Assembly (NCBI GenBank): GCA_030737835.1
Contig: JAUJYN010000026.1
Location: forward strand, 1,534,507 to 1,598,506
Direction of reading: 5' to 3'
Length of the DNA: 64,000 nucleotides
DNA from: Acorus gramineus
Lineage: Eukaryota > Streptophyta > Magnoliopsida > Acorales > Acoraceae
A model generated the notes under the pieces. The model was given only the letters and a program-made list of their open reading frames with translations, did not search any database and was not told the DNA's origin. Position 1 is the stretch's first letter. Each line of letters opens with the position of its first letter. Of the stretch, positions 57,901-64,000 are shown in pieces. Position numbers and translations under genes: made by a program.

Positions 57901-58676
57901 CGTTGTTCGACCGTTCCCATAGTTGTTGGGTCCGGTCTCGTGATCGATGTTGAAGGACATCGTTGGGCGATTGTCTAGATGTAGATGATCCAGTAGTGTT
58001 GAGTAGACCAGTAAATCCGGGTCTCTTCGACCGACGGTATGGTCTCTAGACCAGTAAATCCGGGTCTCTTCGACCGACGGTATGGTCTCTCCCCATAAGT
58101 CCCAAAAGACTTCCTCTGGGAAGGGTGAGGGTGGGGGTGAGGTTGGTCGCGCCGTCGCGTGACCCAGTTATCCATGGGTTTCGACCCATGTTTTCCTTGA
58201 AAGGAAATTGATTATGTGTTGAACTGTAGAATGGTGATTGGTTTCTAGCCACTCACTGAGCTTGTAGCTCACCCCTCGCATACTGTTTCTTTTCAGGGGC
58301 AGTGTTGGGCGTGGAGCTGGAGCTTTCCTTTGGTGTGGTCTTATGGGCATGGAGCGTTCTGCCGGCAGGTGGCGAGCGCGAGGCTGTCAGCATTCCTAGA
58401 GTCAATCATGCTTTGTAAATCGTGCATGTGGCACAGGTTGTATTTTCTTTGGTCTAGACTTGGCTTTCACAGGACATTGATTGTGTATTCGGGTCTGTAA
58501 TAATGTTTTTGATTTACAGACATTGTATATATATTATGCTTCCGCTTTTCAGTCAGTTATCTTTATCTTGCTTTGCCGCCTTGTGTATTGTTGTTGGTGT
58601 CTTTATTGACCTCAGGTATTGATAGCTGATATTATATATTATTTTGCCACGTCTCGGGGATGCCTGGGGCGTGACA
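54929..58676 (+). mobile_element. Solo LTR, type II-c; target duplication GGCTG
   Basis: 3748 bp from TGTTGTGCTTGTGTCATTTG to TGGGGCGTGACA, flanked by GGCTG at 54924-54928 and 58677-58681. The host LTR resumes with GCCCGAGAGTTCGGG, as in the 5' LTR near 33570. It has exon-like block 3 at 56429-56467 (39 nt) and a direct repeat of ~45 bp at about 58006-58091. Confidence 0.94.
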
Positions 58677-60280
58677 GGCTGCCCGAGAGTTCGGGTAGGT
58701 GTCGGGCCACTCGGACTTGCGTGCGTACATGCGTACTCGCATGTGTGTGAGCCCGTATGCGTGATTGTCCAAGTCCTTAGCATTTCTAGTAAATTCCATG
58801 TATATTTATGTAGTTATACTCACCATATTGAATGCCCTTGTCTTGCAGATCTTGGCGAACGGTCACGCAATGACCCGGGTTGCGGTGAGTGGGTCGATCC
58901 AACCCAGTGGGGAGGCATTGATGCACGTTGGCGTGCATTGCCCTCCCTTGGGGCTCCATAACTGCATATTAACTTGTGTGAATAAAAACTTATGATAATG
59001 CATGTTTTGCTATGATGTACGCATGCCATGTTAGACATTGTATTCTAGGGATATACATCCATGTATCATGTATAGGACCCCATACATGGCTAGATACCAT
59101 GTCCCATGTTTGAAAAGCCTTGATCCATGCATGTTCCCATCTAGTTTAATTTAATTAAACCAAAATGAGAATATATAAGTGTAAGCATGCCTTAGAAAAT
59201 ATTATAACCTTGTTATTATAATATTTAAATGCTTCCTTGATGAATTCCTTGTATATTCATTATCCACGTTATATGCTCAGGTTTAGTCTCAAATCTTGCC
59301 TAATGAGTTTAGGCAAGTGTATGACTGCTTATGGGGATCATACTTGGCATTTGTCACTATGAATAATATGTTTTTCCCCGCATCTTAGTTATGCGCCCTG
59401 GAGGAATTCTTGAGAATTCGTTACTTCATCAGTGTTTAGTAACCTGTATTCGACGGATCCAAGAGGATCGTATACGTGAGTGTAGATTGTTTTCTCCCCT
59501 TAGTTGGATCGGTGTAGGAACTAACCGGGTTGGGAAAAGTTGTCCTGACAGAGGGCTCCCATCCGTAGGTACTACCGATGCATTCGGGAACGTACTGATC
59601 ATGGGAGTATACCAGGTAGAGGCTACCCAGGGAAAGGGCTACCGGTGGACCAAGGGTGTAGAGCAGTCTAATCTCTCCCAAAAGTCCTATGTCACCTCTA
59701 AAGGGTGAGGGTGAGGGTGTGGTGGGCCGGCGTCGGTACGACCCACCAATTTGTGCAGTTACTCCCATCTTAGGGACTTTAATGATTTTAAAGGTTAAAT
59801 ATGAGTTGTGTTGCATGGATTGTACCATTCACTGAGCGTGTGGCTCACCCCTCGCATATCTTTTTCCTCCAGTTGTCGCTGAGTCGGATCTGAAGGAGGA
59901 GCTCCCCGAGGCATCGCACCAGTAGCGGAGCAGCGTTCGCATTTTGGGTCTTGCGAGTGAGAGGCCATCAGCATTCCCCTTTTTTTTCTGTATGTATTGT
60001 TACTCGTGCTTGGGCACAGTACTTGTATGTTGATGTCTTTATTTTATATTGGCTCTCACAGGACAGTTGATTATGTATTCTGGTCTGTAATATGTCTTTG
60101 AATTACAGACTCAGTCTTTTAAGCTTCCGCTATATGTATATATATTATGTTAGCTACATTGTTAATTGTGTTATTACCTTCGATGTTGTTAGAGTCTTTT
60201 ATTGATCTCGTGTATGGACTGCTGATATTATATATATTTGCCACGTATCGGGGACGGCCGCCCTGGGGCGTGACACGATA

Positions 60281-61650
60281 ACTAGCTAGTTGAAATCCAT
60301 AAAATTCCCAACAGGTGCATCACAAGGGACGCGGGGGAAAGCTATTTCTTATCCACACTTACTAATGTTAATTATGAACTTATAAGCTAGTCATACACCC
60401 ATCTATCTTTAAAAAAACAGGGTATAAAGTTATTACTATGAGCATGAGGTAATTGAGCACCCACCAAACATGCAAACAGGGTGTAAGGACAAGTAGAGGT
60501 AAGAATTATAGCTAACTCGAAGGAGCATATCAATAAGTATGTGCAAATGATCCTAGAACATGGTATTTAATCCTACATAGCACATCCATCATCATATACA
60601 AGCAATACAACCCCAAAGTTCTCTATAATATCATCCCATTGCATAAAATACACTATAGTGCCTAACAAGCATGCTATTATTACTTCTATTGCATGGGTCG
60701 GACCACTCACCAATACCAAATCATCACTCGCTCAATCCACAAGGAGTTTATGTGGGATAGTGAGCAGGGTGGGAGTGGGAAGAACACGACGCACTCCCAC
60801 CACAGCACAAACTTGCTAGAAAATCGATAACTTCTAGATCCTACCACCAATGGTTCTAAAATTGAATATGATAACTCCTGACATATAAACAAGCATATAT
60901 CATCAAGGCACCAACTCCAGATATAGATCACAGCATGGATAATAGCATAAAAACTCACACATGCCAGAACTGGCTCGTCTACCCCCAAACATCCATGAAC
61001 TTTCTTCACTCCAGCTCCAAGTTCACGTCAAAAAATTCTGAAATAATTTACACACATTCATTCACATGTGAGGATAATAATCCATGAAGACATCGGAGTC
61101 TAATTAAGCTTCTAACTGCTAGAAATAAATTAGTTTCAGAAGCTGATCATTTCACACGCGAATCTGGGCAGTCCTTAGAGATTGACTCATAACTTCCAAC
61201 ATAGATAACATTTTAACCCCAAATTTCATGCATAGAATCTAGACATCAGTATGATCATGGAACATGGAGACCTGAACCTCAGAATATGACTCTAGGTACT
61301 AGTATTACAAGGATTTCAAGAAGACACAGATCTGCCATACCTCTTTAAGCATTAAACAAGTCTCCCATCACCATAATCACTTTCTCCACAACTAACCACA
61401 GCTGATCAACACAAAAACAGAGCAAACAGAGATGCTAAGGAAGGGTTAGGAAGGGAGAGTAACTTAATAGAAGCATACACAAGCTATTCAACATACCTGA
61501 ACAACCCACACATTTCTCCCAACAATGATCCACCAAAAAAAATGATTTCACAAAAACCCCTACCAAACCCTCTCAACAAGGATCAGCCGAGACAGCCACA
61601 AAAGAGAGACAAAGAGTAGTAGAAAATGAGGGTTTTAGTGAGATAAAGTC
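60281..61650 (-). mobile_element. Continuation of the divergent reverse LTR (type IV)
   Basis: On the minus strand this part keeps the general LTR plan: GGTATTG|GTGAGTGG (near 60705), then the 5' segment with CCCAGATTCGCGTG (near 61165) seen in type III LTRs. Apparent open frames here are not coding. It breaks off near 61650, where forward GC-rich LTR sequence begins, so its head is missing. Confidence 0.7.
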
Positions 61651-64000
61651 ACTCTGCGCGCATGGGCGCGCAGGCGTGCGCGCAGGCGGGTGCGCATGAG
61701 CGCGCGGGTGCGCGCGGGTGCTGGCGCGAGCGGGGGTGCGCGCCCGGGGCAGTGCGCCTGGGCGCGCGGCTGGGGGCCAGTGCGCGCGCGCGCGTGCGTG
61801 CGCGTGCTGGGGCATGCGCGGGGTTCTGCACGGGCGCGCAGTGCGCGCGGGCTGGACGCGCAGTGCGTGTGTGCGTATGCGTGCGTGCGCATGCGGGGGG
61901 GCCATGCGTGTGGCTGCCCGAGGGTTCGGGTAGGTGTCGGGGCACTCGGACTCGCGTGCGTACGTGCGTGCTCGCATGCGTGCGAGTCCGTATGCATGCT
62001 TGTCCGAGTATTTGGTATTTCTAATGATTTCTATGTGTAAATTGTGTTGTTACTCACCAAATTGGATGGCCCTACCTTACAGATCTCGTCGGATGGGATG
62101 CGCGAGGTGCCGGGTTGTAAGGTGAGTGGTTCGATTCCAATCCCCCCCTCCTCTCTAGGGATGCGCTCGACGCGCATAGACACGCGTCGCGCATCGATGG
62201 GTCCCCCTAGCCACAATATGGAGATACCATGTTAATGCATGTTTGCTATGATATAACCATGCCTTGTTAGACATTATATGCTAGGGATATACACCCATGA
62301 TTCATGCATAGAGGCCCATACATGCCTAGACACCATGTCCCATGCTTGAAAAGCCTTGATCTTTGCATGTTTCCCATTTAGTTTAATTTATTTAAATCAA
62401 AATGAGATTATATTGGTATAAGCATGTCTTAGAGAATATTATAACCTGGTTGTTATAATATTTGTTTCCCCGCATCTTAGTTATGCGCCCTGGAGGAATT
62501 CTTGAGAATTCATGACATTAGTAGTGTTAGAAATCGTTGTCGACGGATCCAAGAGGATCGTATCGTGTGAGTAGGTTGTTTTATCCCCTTCGTTGGATCC
62601 GAGTAGGGACTCCCCGGTGTTAGAAAGCTGTCCTGACAGAGGGCTCCCATCTGTAGGTACCTCCGATGCGTCGGAGGGTGCTGATCGTGGGAGTATACCA
62701 GGTAGAGGCTACGGAGTGTGGGAGAGGCTACCGGTGGACCAAGGGTGGAGAGCAGTCTAGTCTGTCCCAAAAGGCCCATGTCACCCCTTAAAGGGTGAGG
62801 GTGAGGGTGGGGTGGGTCGGCGATGTTACGACCCGCTAGCTTGTACAGTTACTCCCGTTTAGGGACTTTAATTATTTTAAGGTTAATATGAGTGTGTTGC
62901 ATAGATTGTTGTTATGCTTGTGTTGTGATATCTTGATAAGTGATTTTTGAGAGTAGTTGTTTTCCATTGGGTTCGCTTTGCGAACATGGGATCGTTCTCC
63001 CCTTTGTTGGATCCGAGTTGGGACTCCCCGACGTTGGAAAGCTGTCCTGACAGAGGGCTCCCACCTGTAGGTACCTCCGATGCGTCGGACAGTGCTGATC
63101 GTGGGAGTATACCAGGTAGAGGCTACGGAGTGAGGGAGAAGCTACTGGTTGACCAAGGGTGTAGAGCGGTGAGTTGAAGAGGTCGGGTTGTAGCTGTCCT
63201 GGCAGAGGGGCTCCCATCCGTAGGTACCACCGATGCATTCAGGAGAGTACTGATCGTGGGAGTATACCAGGTAGAGGCTACCCAGGAGAGGGTTAACAAA
63301 TGATATTGGTGAGGGTGAGGATGAGGCGAAGACACATTGCCGCGTGACCCATTCGTTGTTTGACCGTTCCCATAGTTGTTGGGTCCGGTCTCGTAATCGA
63401 TGATCAAGGACATCGTTGGGCAGTTATCTAGATGTAGATGATCCAGTAGTGTTGAGTAGACCAGTAAATCCGGGTCTCTTCGACCGACGGTATGGTCTCT
63501 CCCCAAAAAGTCCCAAGAGTCTCCCTCCGGGAGTGAGGGTAAGGGCGAGGTTGGTCGCGCTACCGCGTGACCCTGTTATCCATGGGTTTCCACCCATGTT
63601 TTCCTTGAAAGGAAAGTGTTTATGTATTGAACTATAGTATGGTGATTGGTTTCCAACCACTCACTGAGCTTGTAGCTCACCCCTCTCATACTGTTTCTTT
63701 TCAGGGGCAGTGTTGGGCGTGGAGCTGGAGCTTTCCTGTGGCGTGGTCTTGTGGGAGTGGAGCGTTCTTCCCGCGGGTGGCGAGTGCGAGGCTGTCAGCA
63801 GTCCTAGAGTCATTGTATGTATTGTAATTCGTGCATGTGGCCACGTATGTAGGATTAAGTGGGCCATACCTTGTATGCATGTTGTATGATTGCTGTTTAT
63901 GATGTAAATCCATGATTAGGGAGTATCCCTATGATTAATTAATATGTGATCGTGCATATGGTTCATGCACGTAGCTAAGATTTAATTCTCCTATAAAATA
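61651..64000 (+). mobile_element. Forward LTR, 5' truncated, continuing past the window end
   Basis: Starts in the GC-rich block. It then follows II-c LTRs: exon-like block 3 near 62083-62121 (ACAG before, GTGAGT after), the TAGTTATGCGCCCTGGAGGA word near 62477, GTAGGTACC modules, and the hairpin pair near 63576-63616. At about 63842 it jumps from c-tail sequence (GCATGTGGC) to sequence like 36100-36250 of type III. Confidence 0.85.

Larger units (their letters stand above)
32409..60275 (+). mobile_element. Type I-b Tekay/Del LTR retrotransposon with three nested insertions; target duplication CGATA
   Basis: Both LTRs start TGTTATATATGTGTCAC and end in b-type tails. CGATA flanks the element at 32404-32408 and 60276-60280. 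Removing the nested III-c element (34163-44114), the reverse solo LTR (45875-49220) and the solo II-c LTR (54929-58676) leaves a standard order: LTR, initiator-Met site, gag, protease, RT, RNase H, integrase, chromodomain, polypurine tract, LTR. It is the only element in the window with a nearly complete pol, but stops and frameshifts make it inactive. Confidence 0.93.
53353..60275 (+). repeat. 3' LTR of the I-b element (interrupted, with internal duplication)
   Basis: LTR sequence is 53353-54928 plus 58682-60275, about 3.17 kb. It is longer than the 5' LTR because of a 376-bp tandem duplication. The tail is TGACA followed by CGATA. Confidence 0.92.

Noticed and set aside
60707-61009. A 100-residue minus-strand frame
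   Set aside because: It aligns in position with non-coding LTR sequence of type III and has no recognisable domain.

Overview
This window is nuclear DNA of a land plant, almost certainly a flowering plant with a large, transposon-rich genome. The evidence is Ty3/gypsy elements of the Tekay/Del (chromodomain) and Tat lineages, a FAR1-type Mutator-like DNA transposon, plant telobox motifs, and no bacterial or organellar gene organisation. I see no ordinary host gene. Nearly every segment is a transposable element, and most are inserted in one another. The species cannot be named from this sequence.

Most of the window is built from one superfamily of Tekay/Del-like elements with very long LTRs (about 2.6-3.7 kb). 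The LTRs begin with one of three 'heads': I, TGTTATATATGTGTCAC; II, TGTTGTG(T/C)(C/T)TGTGTCATTTGG; III, TGTTATGCCTGTGTCATTTGG. They end with one of three 'tails': a, GCCGCGTCCCGGGGACGCCC; b, GCCACGTATCGGGGACGGCC; c, GCCACGTCTCGGGGACG. All end in TGACA or a mutated form. The element with coding capacity has a primer-binding site for initiator tRNA-Met and ends with a GPY/F module and a chromodomain. Heads and tails occur in different combinations, so the LTRs are mosaics.

Left part (1-21216). A c-tail LTR fragment (1-1891) abuts a decayed Tat-lineage element (RNase H, archaeal-type RNase H, integrase; 1892-2561 and 15525-16660). A solo III-c LTR (2562-15524, target duplication AGAGT) splits that Tat element. 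The solo LTR itself carries two insertions: a reverse solo I-a LTR (3109-5003, duplication GTTGT) and a 7.4-kb Mutator-like element (6441-13839). The Mutator-like element has ~550-bp terminal inverted repeats, an uninterrupted 721-aa FAR1-type transposase gene and a convergent 147-aa GRF zinc-finger/membrane-anchor gene. These are the only two clearly intact genes in the window. AT-rich DNA (16661-18590), a second Tat 5' end with a TATA box (18590-19924) and a reverse c-tail LTR fragment follow.

Middle part (21217-32408). A type II element (21217-30448) has a II-a 5' LTR, a II-b 3' LTR and no target duplication, so it looks recombinant. Its internal region is a scrambled, decayed pol. It is followed by an LTR fragment, a reverse piece of the same decayed pol, and a divergent reverse LTR (type IV).

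Right part (32404-60280). A I-b element (32409-60275) is flanked by CGATA on both sides. A complete III-c element (34163-44114, duplication TTATA) interrupts its 5' LTR. A reverse solo I-a LTR (45875-49220) interrupts its gag. A solo II-c LTR (54929-58676, duplication GGCTG) interrupts its 3' LTR. Its pol carries protease, reverse transcriptase, RNase H, integrase and chromodomain but has about eight stop codons. The window ends with the rest of the type IV LTR and a further truncated forward LTR (61651-64000).

The most interesting signals are: (i) the two-gene FAR1/GRF Mutator-like element; (ii) LTRs that contain conserved blocks bounded by consensus splice sites, including a 36-nt block of constant length, as if the long LTR were a spliced leader; (iii) head/tail LTR shuffling together with a shared, decayed internal region carried by elements with different LTRs, which suggests a non-autonomous lineage; and (iv) hyper-CpG, alternating purine-pyrimidine DNA at a fixed place in the LTRs.
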